64,000 nt of DNA. It comes from Pelagophyceae sp. CCMP2097 (lineage: Eukaryota > Sar > Pelagophyceae). The stretch is taken from NCBI GenBank assembly GCA_026770575.1, contig MU657166.1, positions 1,087,102 through 1,151,101 on the forward strand, read 5' to 3'. Of this stretch, positions 12,043 through 22,013 are shown one piece after another; positions within the stretch are counted from its first letter, which is position 1; the number at the start of each line of letters is the position of its first letter. The notes under the pieces were generated by a model. It made no database searches and had not been told where the DNA came from. It saw only the letters and a program-made list of their open reading frames with translations. The translations under genes and the position numbers were made by a program.

Positions 12043-12459
12043 TTGCGCGGCGCTGCGCGGATGGGCAGCGGCATCGGCGTCGACCGCTTGGTCAGCAGCG
12101 AGTCTGAGAAGCCTGCCGACGCGCGCGATCTCGAGACGCTCACTCTCGCCGTCGCCGAGCTCTCCAGGCTCCGCGCGAGGCTGGGCCACCTCGCCGAGGC
12201 CAACGGCTTCGTCGACGCCGTCCAGGTGGACTGCACCGACGTCGTCCTCGGCGACCACGAAGGCGACTTTCTAAGGTGCAAGGCGCAAGTGGTACACATA
12301 CGAGCCTGCCTCCGCCTCTCGACGCAAAAGAGCATCCGCCGCGCGCGCGCAAGGCCAAGGCCGACGCGGCCCGACGGCACCGAGTTTGCCGAATCCTTTT
12401 TCGACCGCTTTGACGACGACCCGGCGACGTCCGAGGCAAGCGAGGACACGTTCGGCTGA
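12043..12459 (+). CDS. Small hypothetical protein
   Basis: Unrecognised. The frame from ATG 12043 (or the more likely ATG 12061) has strong C/G third positions. It encodes a Leu/Ala-rich helix (LETLTLAVAELSRLRARL) and then a stretch containing VQVDCTDVVLGDHEGDF. The middle (about 12275-12330) looks intronic: GTGCAA follows CTAAG at 12274 and an AG occurs near 12328-12330, so the true protein may lack that part. The C-terminus is acidic (FFDRFDDD). About 138 residues as read, about 119 if spliced. Confidence 0.4.
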   Translation: MRGAARMGSGIGVDRLVSSESEKPADARDLETLTLAVAELSRLRARLGHLAEANGFVDAVQVDCTDVVLGDHEGDFLRCKAQVVHIRACLRLSTQKSIRRARARPRPTRPDGTEFAESFFDRFDDDPATSEASEDTFG

Positions 12460-12807
12460 GGACACGTTCGCTTGTCTCCAAACTCGAAAATCATACACCG
12501 GGCCCCCGGCACACCGGCGCGGCCCACCCCGGACATGGCCTCATGCACATATGCGCCCGCGTGCATCATGCGCTCAAACGCTGCCCGCGTCTCGCGCGAG
12601 ACGCCGTGTTTTGTGTTCTCGCCGTGTTTTGTGTTCTAATTCAAAATCCAAAGCCCAACGCACACTTCTCCCCAAAGGCCCCGGTCGTCGTGCTCCGACG
12701 CGGCAAGCTACGTGGGTCCCAGAAGTCGTGTATCGAAGCGGCACGTTGATTAAAGTACGCAGCAGGCGCGCGTCTGGCGTCGTTCTACTCTCATTCGGCG
12801 GCCGCGC
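12460..12807. other. Intergenic
   Basis: Convergent 3' region between a plus-strand and a minus-strand gene. Contains a direct repeat of cgtgttttgtgttct (two adjacent copies near 12603-12636). Nothing else is recognisable. Confidence 0.4.
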
Positions 12808-15533
12808 TTAGAGCAGGTCGTCTGCGGACTCGGCGGCCGCGGGCTCGGCGGGGGCGGGCGGCTCCGCTTCGGCGGCGGCGGCAGGGTCGGCTTGGGCGGC
12901 GTCCGGGGCGTCGACGTGCGCGGGCGCTGCGTCCGCTCCTACGGCGGCAGGCGCGCCGTCGACCTGCACCGCGGCGTCGCCAGCCGCGTCCGCAGCGTCG
13001 CTCGCGGCGGCGGCGTCGGCGCCCTCGGCCGCTGCCGCGTCTGCAAAGCCAAAGCCCGTCTCGGCGGCCGACGACGAGAAGCCGCTCGCATCGCCGGGCG
13101 CGCCGGCGGCGTCGTGCGCGGACTCGCTGGCATCGCTCGCCGCAGGCGCGGCCGCAGGCGCGTCGGCGTCGGCGCTCGGCGCGGCGTCGGGGTCGGCTGG
13201 CGGCGCTTCGCCCGTCGCTTCGCCCGCGCCAGACGTGCGATCAATCGTGAAGCCTCCGGCCTGCGCGGCGTCGCCCGCCGCCACGGCGTCCGCGGGCGCC
13301 GCCTCCTGCGCAGCGTCGCTCGGCGCGTCGTCCTTGGTCTTGGAATCAGCGCGGGCTTTTTTCTTCTTCTTCTTTTTCTCGTCGTCACTCGACGACGACG
13401 ACGAAGAGTCGCTGCTACTCGACGACGAGGACCGGCCGCGACGCTTCTTGCGCTTCTTCTTGTCGCGCGACCGACCTCGCTTCTCGTCGCGCTTGCGGCC
13501 GCTGCCAAAACCCGTCTCGGCGACCTTCATAAACGGCGAAATGGCGGGCGAGAAGGCAGCGTGGAAGCCGACGCCGGCAATGGGCGCGGCGAGCATCGGG
13601 GCCACGGTGGCGACGACGCGCCACGACTTTTCGCGGTCTTCCACCAACACACCGTACTGCAGCTTGAGCACATCGCGCAGACGGTCAGCGTCCAGATAAT
13701 TCCTCGTCATCTTCTGCTGCAGCCGCTGCGCGATCAACGCATCGATGGCCGCAACGTCGCACGGCGCCACGTCGCCGACGGCGCGCGTGTAGTCGTGCGC
13801 CGCCGGCGCGCCGCCGCCGCCGCCGCCGCCGCCCGACGGCACAAACGCGGTAGCCGGGCCCGCGTCGTGCGAGTAGCGACACGAGGCGCCGCGGTTGCAG
13901 ATGCCGCGCTGGAAGTCGCCGCACTTGCCGTCTCCCTTGAACGCCGCGCCGCCGGCGTCGACGGCGCCGTAGCCCGCACTGATGATCGTGCCGTAGCCGT
14001 ACGGCACAACCGCCGCTTGTGGGCTCGTCTGCGCGCCGCCGTAGTCCGCCGACGCAGTCAGCTGGCCCTGGGTGTACCCGCCGCCGCCGCCGCCCGAGGC
14101 GGCCACGGCGTCCGGGTACGACGCGCGCCGGTCGACACCAAAACCACCGCTGCTCCCGCCGCCGTACCCTCCGCCGCTGCCGCCGTCGTAGCCGCCGCCC
14201 GAGTTGCCGTATGACCCGCCCGACGCGGCGGCGACGTCGGCCGCGGACGCGTGCGCGAAGCGGCAGCTCGCACCACGGTTGCACGCGCCACGCTGAAAGT
14301 CGCCGCAGAGGCCGTCGCCGAGGCGGCCGCCGAGGTTGCGCGCCGGTGGCGCGTAGCCGCCATAGCCGCCCCCAGCGTCGTCGGCTTTGCCATCCATGTA
14401 CGTGCCGCCTCCGTAGCTCGTCACGCCGCCGTCGTAGCCGCCCGAGAAGCCGCCCGCGTCGCCGTAGCCGCCGTTGCCGAGCTGCGCCTGGTCGCCGCCG
14501 CCGTACGAAATTGGCGCCGGGCGGCCGCCGGCGACGGACCACGATTTTTCTCGGTCAAGGACCTCGACGCCCATCGTCGACCGCAGCTCGTCGCGGATGC
14601 GGTCCGCCTCGAGGAACTGGCGAGCCATCTTGCAGATGAGGCGCCGAGCGAGCAGCTCGTTGACGCGCGCCTCGTCGACGAAGGCGCTGCCGTCGTCGGC
14701 TCTGCGGTAGTCGTGGCCCACGCCTCCATCGCCGGAAAGGCGCGAAGAAGCGCCGCCCATGTAGCCCTGGCCCGTGAGGACGCCGACCAAGTTGCCGCCG
14801 CGCACGGACCACGACTTTTCGCGGTCGATGACTTCTACGCCCATGGCGTTGGAGAGCTCGTCGCGGATGCGGTCAGCCTCGTCGAATTGCCGAGCCATCT
14901 TGCACTGCAGCCGACGAGCAAGCAGCTCGTCGACGCGCGCCTCGTCCACCGCCGTCGTCCCGTCGTCGGCGCGCCGGTAGTCGTGGCCTTTGTCGCCGCC
15001 GCCCCCGCCGCCGTAGCCGCCGCCGCCGCCGTAGCCGCCACCGCCGCCGTAGCCGCCGCCGCCACCGTAGCCGCCCATCTGCTGCGCACCGTAGCCTCCG
15101 CCTTGGCCTTGCATGCCGTAGCCGCCGTAGCCGCCCTATCCTTGAAATCTTTTAAAGGGCGGGCCCATGCTCATTGGCGGTCGAGGCCTCTGCGCGGTCT
15201 CTCGCAAGGTCGCACTGCAGACTCTCTCAAGCTGCCACGCACGGTGCCTTGCAAGGCCCCTCCAAGGCTCCTCGCACGGGCCCTTTTGTGGCCTGTCTTA
15301 CCCGTACGGCCCCTCGTGCGGTCGGAAGGCGGGCCGATGGCACGATCCCTCGTACGGGCCCTTGCAAGGTTTCTGGGTTTCCTGCAAGACCCTCGCTCCC
15401 TCGCACGGGGCCTCTCGAAAAGGGCCCGTGCACGGGTGCCTGAGGCCTCTGGACGGTCCGTTCCAAGACCCCTTCTGCACACCCCTCGCCCTCGCACGGC
15501 TCCTCGTACCTGGTCGCCGTAGCCGCCGTACAT
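12808..15533 (-). CDS. CCCH zinc-finger protein with three CysRS-like helical modules
   Basis: Exon 1 is only 24 nt (15533-15510, MYGGYGDQ). A 374-nt intron (GTACGA..GATAG) leads to exon 2 (15135-12808), giving about 783 residues. After a Gly/Tyr-rich N-terminus the roughly 60-residue module (HDYRRADDG..LLARRL..KMAR.F.EADRIRDEL..GVEV.DREKSW) occurs at about 59-121, 146-210 and 455-520. This module resembles the C-terminal helical region of cysteinyl-tRNA synthetases and is common as a stand-alone unit in stramenopile proteins. Two CCCH fingers (CGDFQRG.CNRGASCR(F/Y).H) lie between modules 2 and 3, near 285 and 410. A Lys/Arg/Ser-rich RS-like tract follows near 560-615, then a long Ala/Asp-rich tail. 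Together this suggests an RNA-binding, perhaps splicing-related protein; the role is inferred. Confidence 0.75.
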
Positions 15534-15781
15534 CCTGCGGCGGGCGGGGAGCGACCGCGCGCCGACCAGTCCGGCGCTTCGGTAAGGATTCCTACGAGGC
15601 CGCCACCTTCGATTTTCGTGTGAGCGATTACAGTCCGTTCCACCGAAACATGAGGCCAGACAAGGGTACTTGCTCTTGGATCTTCTGCGTAGAGACCTCA
15701 GATTCTCTGTCGAGGTCTCTGTCGTGGCATCATCATCCGACGCCGCGAACTCATGTATACAAACGGCATTACGGCCCGCCT

Positions 15782-17111
15782 CTACGCGGCGAGTTGGCCG
15801 CGGATGAAGCGCGATATGAGGTCGCACGCGGCCTCTGGCTGGTCCATGGGCGCGAGGTGGCCCGAACTGGAGAGGACGGCGTCGAAGAGCGGCCCCGCCG
15901 GGTTCTTCAACCAGCCGTAAGGCTCGCCGCCGCGCTCGAGGACGACGCGCGCCGATTCGGCGTAGCCTGGGATGCCGAGCGTGGCGACCCAGGCGGCGTT
16001 GGAAACCGCACCGTCCTTCCAGTCGAACTGGCCCTGGTATAAAAGCACGCCGCGCGTGAGATTGAGCAGGGGCATTATGTGTGACTTGTACGAACGCATC
16101 ACGTCTCCCTCGAGCGCGTCCGCGACGGCGTCCGGCGTCCCGAAGAAGACGCCCGCGGGCACGCCGAGCGCGGCGCGCGTCTCAGACGCGTTGAGCCATT
16201 GAGCCTCTGCGCCAAAGTCGTACTTGTGAAACGTGCGCACGTCGTACGCGTTGACGCGTGACGCGGTCAAGACGAGGCCCTCCATGGCGTCGCGGTGCGC
16301 CTTTGCTGAAATAAAGTCGCCCGAGGCGCACGCGGCTGCGGCAGCCTCGGCCTCGGCCTGCGCGGCGTCGCGAGTAGACTCGTCGACGAGGCCAAAGTAG
16401 AAAGCAGAGGCGGGCTTGGTGACGACTTGCGTCTGCGGGTCCGTGAGGCCGTCGCCGATGGCGACGCCCTGGAGCGGGATGTTCATCGCCGCTGGCCTTT
16501 TCGAATTGGCGGCGAGGATGGCCGTGCCCGTCACAGGCACGTAGTGCCCAGCGTAGCTCTCGCCCGCCAAAAACAGATCGTTGGCCCGCGGCCAGATGCC
16601 GGCGGCGTAAAACGCGTCGAAGAAGTCGATTAGCATGGCCGCGACTTGGTCCATGTTCGAGGCGTATTCGGCATTGGCGTAGGAGAAGCCCGTGCCGATT
16701 GGTTGGTCGACGTACACTGTTGCAAAGTTATCGTTCCACGACACTGCGGCTTCTTCGAGCGTGCCGTTTGCGATTCGGTACGGCCCGTTGACTCGGAGGA
16801 GACCCTCTTGGATGCCCGAGGCCCCGGGCCCGCCCTGCAGCCAGAGCACCAACGGCGCGTTGGCGGAAAAGTTGCGAGGGGGAAAGAACCAGTAAAACAT
16901 CTGCCCCTGCACGGCCCCGCCGCCCACGGGGAAGAAGCCCGACACGCCCCGCAGCGGCACCTGGAGCGGCGCCGCCGCGCCCCGGAGCGGCGGCGCGCCC
17001 TGGACCACGCAAGCCCCCGACGCCAGCAGCGCCCAGGCGACCTACGAGGCCGATGGACGGCGTGGCCATGCCATTCGAAAGAGGCCGACGCACGAGCACG
17101 GCGCGCCCCAT
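15782..17111 (-). CDS. Serine carboxypeptidase (peptidase family S10)
   Basis: Hydrolyses C-terminal peptide bonds in acidic vacuolar or secreted compartments. Exons 17111-17094 (18 nt) and 17041-15782 join in phase 0 across a 52-nt intron (GTGCGT..CTCGTAG), giving about 425 residues. The splice creates a clean signal peptide (MGRAVLVAWALLASGACVVQ). Family landmarks follow in order: LWLQGGPGAS (oxyanion region), VDQPIGTGFSYA, the nucleophile motif GESYAGHYVP, the acid in YQGQFDWKDG, and the His in SSSGHLAPMDQP. All three catalytic residues are present and the length is normal for S10. Secreted or vacuolar by inference. Confidence 0.9.
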
Positions 17112-17224
17112 GCTCGCGGGCGCGGGCGTCGACGCCGTCGAGGTCTGGGACCTGCAGAAAAGCTTCTTTAAATTTTGTTCGTGGCTGTTTTCCTATCAAG
17201 ATTCCATGCGTTCGACCGACTTCT

Positions 17225-17335
17225 TCTTAGGAATTCCTATTTCAGGCCCCGAAGGGGACTGCACCGTTTGATCAACGTCAGTTTACGGTCAGGGCCCTTC
17301 GGGTCCTTTGATTGAAGGATTACTTGGGGCAATTA
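17225..17335 (-). repeat. Dispersed palindromic repeat, copy 2 (inverted)
   Basis: The reverse complement carries the same motif order as 1936-2046: aatccttcaatcaaaggacc, gaagggccct, ccgtaaactgacgttgat, aaacggt, then a GC hairpin and taggaattccta. It runs straight into the run of N at 17336, so the element is probably longer and multi-copy in the genome. Confidence 0.75.
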
Positions 17336-17985
17336 NNNNNNNNNNNNNNNNNNNNNNNNNNNNNNNNNNNNNNNNNNNNNNNNNNNNNNNNNNNNNNNNN
17401 NNNNNNNNNNNNNNNNNNNNNNNNNNNNNNNNNNNNNNNNNNNNNNNNNNNNNNNNNNNNNNNNNNNNNNNNNNNNNNNNNNNNNNNNNNNNNNNNNNNN
17501 NNNNNNNNNNNNNNNNNNNNNNNNNNNNNNNNNNNNNNNNNNNNNNNNNNNNNNNNNNNNNNNNNNNNNNNNNNNNNNNNNNNNNNNNNNNNNNNNNNNN
17601 NNNNNNNNNNNNNNNNNNNNNNNNNNNNNNNNNNNNNNNNNNNNNNNNNNNNNNNNNNNNNNNNNNNNNNNNNNNNNNNNNNNNNNNNNNNNNNNNNNNN
17701 NNNNNNNNNNNNNNNNNNNNNNNNNNNNNNNNNNNNNNNNNNNNNNNNNNNNNNNNNNNNNNNNNNNNNNNNNNNNNNNNNNNNNNNNNNNNNNNNNNNN
17801 NNNNNNNNNNNNNNNNNNNNNNNNNNNNNNNNNNNNNNNNNNNNNNNNNNNNNNNNNNNNNNNNNNNNNNNNNNNNNNNNNNNNNNNNNNNNNNNNNNNN
17901 NNNNNNNNNNNNNNNNNNNNNNNNNNNNNNNNNNNNNNNNNNNNNNNNNNNNNNNNNNNNNNNNNNNNNNNNNNNNNNNNNNNNN
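17336..17985. other. Assembly gap (650 N)
   Basis: Run of N immediately after a dispersed repeat. Any reading frame across it is meaningless. Confidence 1.
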
Positions 17986-18112
17986 CCCGACCTCGGCCGA
18001 GGTCCCTACTCGAGATTCCGCATCCAGTTGGACCGAGCGAGCGGGGAGCACGCCGTGGGGTCTCCGTCCCTCGGGGCGTTTGGCGGTCGGTGCCAGGTAT
18101 ATAGCTTAAACT

Positions 18113-19201
18113 TCAGACGTGGACGGCGCCGGACCTGATGTTGGCCCGCGTGCCGTTCGCGAGCCTGAGCCTGGCGAGGCCCGCCTTGGCCTTGTTCAGC
18201 TTTTGTATCTGGTTCGGGCACGCGGCCTTGCCGGAATGGTGCGTGTGCGATTTGGAGAGCAGGTCGAGGTCGCACTTGTTGACGCACTTGTTGCCTTCCC
18301 AGAGAAACTCGCAGGAACGCATGGAAGTTTCGGGAGGTTCGTAGACGACCATGAGCGCCATGCTGCAGCAGGGCCAGCGCCGGCGGAGCTTGTTATAAAA
18401 GAGGTCGCCGGTAATCTTCTGGCCGCACGCCCTCGACCAGCGCTCCCGGTCGTGGCACTCGTGGTACATGAGCGAGGGGTTAATGAGGATCGTGTGCATG
18501 TTCTCGCGGCGCGCCAGGGACAAGTGGTCGTCGAAGAAGAGCCCGTCTTTCTCCTTGGTGAAGTGTACGAACGAGGGCTCGGTTGAGAAGTCGGGGAAGC
18601 GCGCGTAAAAGACCACGTCCGTCCTCGTCCGAAGCACGTAGTCGTAGCGAGCGCCGCGGTCCGACTCCTCTGAGATGATGAGGCGCCAGCAAGGCACGTA
18701 GCGCATGACCTGGCCGTAGTTCTTCAGGTTCGCCGCGCGGCCGCCCGTCGCCGCGCACCGCACTTTGCCCAGGGGGTCGGCGACGGTGGTCGGAGGGAAG
18801 TCGCCGACGTCGACATAAGATCGCTTCACCGGGCCGATCATGAGTTCAGAGGCGTCGACGGGCTGGTCCGTGCTGAGGAAGTACTCGTAGCCCTCTGCGT
18901 GGAAGTTGGTGAGCCAGGTGAACTGGAGTACCGGGTCGAGGAACGTTCTCAGCTGACCGGAAACGCACACCGCCACCGCGGGCGCGTCCGTCGAGGCCGT
19001 AGAGCCCGAGGCGGAGACGTGAGCCAGGCCCAGCACCGAGAGGCAGCGCAGCAGCAGTTTTGGAGCGGCCACCACCGCCGTCCGCCGCCGCCGCAGCCCA
19101 TCGCGTACTTCGCCGCGGGGCGCGCCCCGTGCGCTGCCCGGGTCGCCGCCATCGCGGCATCCCGCCGTTGCTTGCGGAGCTCGAGATTCCATTTCCGCCA
19201 A
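18113..19201 (-). CDS. Glycosyltransferase-like type II membrane protein
   Basis: A single exon of about 362 residues. After an Arg-rich N-terminus comes a hydrophobic anchor (LLLRCLSVLGLAHVSA), then a short Ser/Thr stem and the block VAVCVSGQLRTF. Further on are YDYVLRTRTDVVFYARFP and DDHLSLARRENM. The SGQ-R block plus an RxRxD(x)xF block is typical of poorly characterised nucleotide-sugar-dependent glycosyltransferases of algae and viruses (DUF7796-like); the Asp cluster could bind metal. Many Cys residues in the C-terminal third suggest a lumenal, disulphide-bonded domain. Golgi location and substrate are not deducible. ATG 19201 is used; ATG 19192 is an alternative. Confidence 0.55.
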   Translation of the reverse strand: MAEMESRAPQATAGCRDGGDPGSARGAPRGEVRDGLRRRRTAVVAAPKLLLRCLSVLGLAHVSASGSTASTDAPAVAVCVSGQLRTFLDPVLQFTWLTNFHAEGYEYFLSTDQPVDASELMIGPVKRSYVDVGDFPPTTVADPLGKVRCAATGGRAANLKNYGQVMRYVPCWRLIISEESDRGARYDYVLRTRTDVVFYARFPDFSTEPSFVHFTKEKDGLFFDDHLSLARRENMHTILINPSLMYHECHDRERWSRACGQKITGDLFYNKLRRRWPCCSMALMVVYEPPETSMRSCEFLWEGNKCVNKCDLDLLSKSHTHHSGKAACPNQIQKLNKAKAGLARLRLANGTRANIRSGAVHV

Positions 19202-19275
19202 CTTGAAGGGAATTTAATTTCGGCCAAAATCAAGCAAGACCTTGGATTCGAATTAGCGGCGATGCGGTCGGCGAC

Positions 19276-19635
19276 GTGGGCACAAGCAGGTCCAGGCTCT
19301 GCACGTCGAGGTCGAGCGACGGGACCGCCGCGACGCCGTCCGGCGGCATGGGCACGAGCGGATCCAGGCGCGGCGCGCCGAGGCCGAACGCCGGTTCCGC
19401 CTCGACGCCGTCGGGCGGCGTGGGCAAGTGTGGGTACATGCGCAACACGCCAAGGCCGAGCGCCGGGCTCGCCGCGACGCCGCCCGGCAGCGTGGGCACG
19501 AACGGGTCCAGGCGGCGCACGTCGAAGCCAAGCGCCGGGTTCGCCGCAACGCCGTCGAGCGACGTGAGCACGAGCAGGTCCAGGCGCGGCACGACGAGGC
19601 CGAGCGCCGGGTTCGCCGCGACGTCGACAGGCGGA
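19276..19635. repeat. 72-bp minisatellite, five copies
   Basis: Five tandem copies of a 72-bp GC-rich unit. On the plus strand each encodes 24 residues with a core like RPSAGFAATPSGG. Because 72 is divisible by 3 and the unit lacks stops, several frames on both strands stay open throughout. No flanking coding signal supports a gene. Confidence 0.85.
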
Positions 19636-19910
19636 CACGAGCGGCGTTCCCGCCGTGCTGCCCACCAAAATCCCAACAATTGATCTTTGAGGGAATGTGG
19701 CGACGGCGAGCTTGGTTTCGGGTATACGCGCGTGTCACTGACCGCGCCGCGAAGACGGAGCCGCCGAAGCGAAAACGCGAGCGACGCGCCCGCCGGGGAG
19801 CCCATCATGTGTGTTCTGCGTTCTGTTTTTTTACCAAGTGGGGGGGAAAGCCTTATAACGGGTGCCGGTGACCCAATCTGTTGAACAACCAAAACTTCAT
19901 TACCAAAAGT

Positions 19911-20006
19911 CGACGTTTTCACTGTGCAAATGATGCGTTTTCGGAAGCATAATTTTCGCGACGTTTTCACTGTGCAAATGATGCGTTTTCGGAAGCATAA
20001 TTTTCG
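19911..20006. repeat. 48-bp direct tandem duplication
   Basis: Two essentially identical 48-bp copies, starting at 19911 and 19959, each beginning cgacgttttcactgtgcaaa. It is AT-richer than its surroundings and lies just upstream of the coiled-coil gene, so it could hold duplicated promoter elements. Confidence 0.9.
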
Positions 20007-20116
20007 CGTCGGTTAAATCTCCTTTGCGAGATCATCGACGGGCGTTCCTGGACGGTTCCCTGAGGGCCGAAGAGCTGTGGGCGCGCCGGCGGCACCAGTG
20101 TATATAGGAGAGCGGC

Positions 20117-22011
20117 ATGAGCTTCATGACGGCGCTGGACGGGTCCCTGAGCTATCTCCCGGCGCCGGACGGTGTCTCGCCGCTGAGCTCGAATTCAATC
20201 GAGTCGCAAGACGGCGAGCTTGACGCGCGCGTGGCCGAGCTCGAGCGCAAGCTCCGCCGCGGGCCAAAGGCCGCAAACGGCACCGCCAGCGCCGGCAAGG
20301 CAAACGCCAGGCATAAGCCGGACGACGACGAGACTCCGTCGCATCTGCGGCGCGCGCCGCGGCGCCGCGACGGCGCCGCATCGCTAGACGTCGGGCGCAT
20401 CGACGCCGCTCTCCAAGACGTCGAGCAGATGCGGGCCGACCTCGTGCTCAAGGAGCAGCAGCTGCTGCGCGCGCGCGACGCCGCGCACGCGGCGAGGCCG
20501 CGCGACGAGCCGTTGCCGCGGCGGCGCCGGCGGCCGGCCGGCGGCCTGCTGCCGGACGCGCGGCCGCGGCCGGCGGCGCTCATGCCGCGGCGGCGCACGG
20601 ATCCGCCGACGCCGACTGCGGACTTTGAGACGCGTCACTCGGCCCCGTCGCGGAACGAGGGCCCCGCCGCGCTTGGCGCCGCCGCGCGGCGGGCGCGTGG
20701 CGATGCGCGGCTGCGCGAGGCACTGAATGGCGGCACAACGCCGAAGGGAAGCGCGCGCGGCCTGCCCCCGACGTCGTCGCCGCCGCGGCGCCGGCGGCCG
20801 CGGCGCCGGCGGCGGGCCGCCGCCGACCTCGGGGACGGCGACTCGTGCGCCGATGAGGACCACGACGCGTTTGGCGAGACGGCATCTGCGCCGGATGCGT
20901 CGAGGGCGGATGCCGCGGCCGATACGCTCGACGCGCGCCTCGAGGCGGCGCTGCGGCGGCACGAGACGGCGGCGAAGAAGGCTAGGCTGGAGCTGCGCGA
21001 CGTGCGGCGCGACGTCGTGGCGACGCAGCACGACTTGGCGGAGCTGAAGCTGGTGACTGCCGACTACGCACGGCGCTTGGCCGCGCGCCCCGGCGCAGAC
21101 GACTCGGCGCGCGTCGAGGCGCTGACGGCCGAGCTGGCGCAGCTCACCACGACGGTCGGCCGGCTCTCGTGCGCGAATCGCGGAAACGACGAGGTCGAGG
21201 TGCGGTCTGAACTCTCCGCCGTGCGCTCCGCGGCCTCCGGCGCACAACTCGCCGCCGAGGAGGCGGGCACGACGGCCGCGCTCGCGGCGGCGGCGGCCGA
21301 GGACCGCGAGGCGGCGCGCTTCGGCGCTTTAGTCGCGGGGTCGGCAGCGGCGGCAAAAATGCACGATGCCGCCATGGAAAAGCTCCGCGCAGAGACGGAC
21401 CGCGCCGTCGGCGCCTCGGCGCTCAAGGCCGCGCTCCACGAGGCTGCACTCGGCGACATGCGCGCGCAGCAGCAACAGTCCCAACCGGCGCCCGTGATGC
21501 TGCATCGCCCCGCCCTCGATGCGACAAAGTCCAAGCCCTCACCGCAGCACCGTCGACGCCTTGGACTTGTAGGCTCGTCTTGTCCGTCTCGGCGCTGACG
21601 TCGTCGCGGCGGGGCAGCCACCAGCTCGAGGCGCTTTTGGACGAGGCGCGGTCGCCGCAACGGCCGCGGTCGGTTATGTCGCGGGGCCCGAACATCCTGA
21701 CGGTCCTGGCCGACGACGCCGCCGCCGCGCCCGAGGAGGCGCCCGAGGAGGACTCGGACGGCGGCAGTGACTACGCGGCCGACGACTTTGAAGCGGACCA
21801 GGCCTCGCGGCGGTCCAGCGTCGTCGCCGCCGAGGCGTGCGCGGCGGCTCTCTTGGTCGACAAGGCCCCGCCGCGCCTCTTCCGCGGCGCCGTCGGCGCA
21901 AACAACGGCTCGGCGGCCAGCTCGCCGATCCACCGCACCTCGTCGGCGCAAAAGTCGTACGCGCCACACGAACGCGCGCCTTCGCGCGGCGACCGCGTCT
22001 TCCCGCAATAA
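20117..22011 (+). CDS. Coiled-coil protein with basic low-complexity linker
   Basis: Exons 20117-21528 and 21573-22011 join across a 44-nt intron with an unusual donor (GTCCAA) and TTGTAG acceptor, giving about 616 residues. A short coiled coil near 35-47, a second near 95-125, and a long one near 270-470 flank a Pro/Arg-rich linker containing poly-Arg runs. The C-terminal exon is Ser/Asp/Glu-rich (EEAPEEDSDGGSDY) and unstructured. There is no enzymatic domain; the overall look is that of a cytoskeletal or centrosomal scaffold, but the family is unrecognised. Its TAA stop ends 2 bp before the stop codon of the convergent DUF218 gene. Confidence 0.65.
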
Positions 22012-22013
22012 CA

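Larger units (their letters stand above)
19202..20116. other. Intergenic with minisatellite and duplication
   Basis: Holds the 72-bp minisatellite and the 48-bp direct duplication listed separately. A TATA-like tatata lies about 15 bp before the ATG of the next gene. The long frames here, open on both strands, are a by-product of the tandem repeat. Confidence 0.5.

Noticed and set aside
12892..15522. Plus-strand frames of over 400 codons opposite the CCCH gene
   Set aside because: Antisense of the glycine- and alanine-rich coding sequence. The minus strand holds the zinc fingers and repeated modules.
17308..18138. Long frames spanning the N run
   Set aside because: The translation is mostly unknown residues from the gap; no coding evidence.
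19230..19970. Repeat-protein frame of 246 codons on the minus strand
   Set aside because: By-product of the 72-bp minisatellite; other frames on both strands are equally open and flanking sequence has no coding bias.
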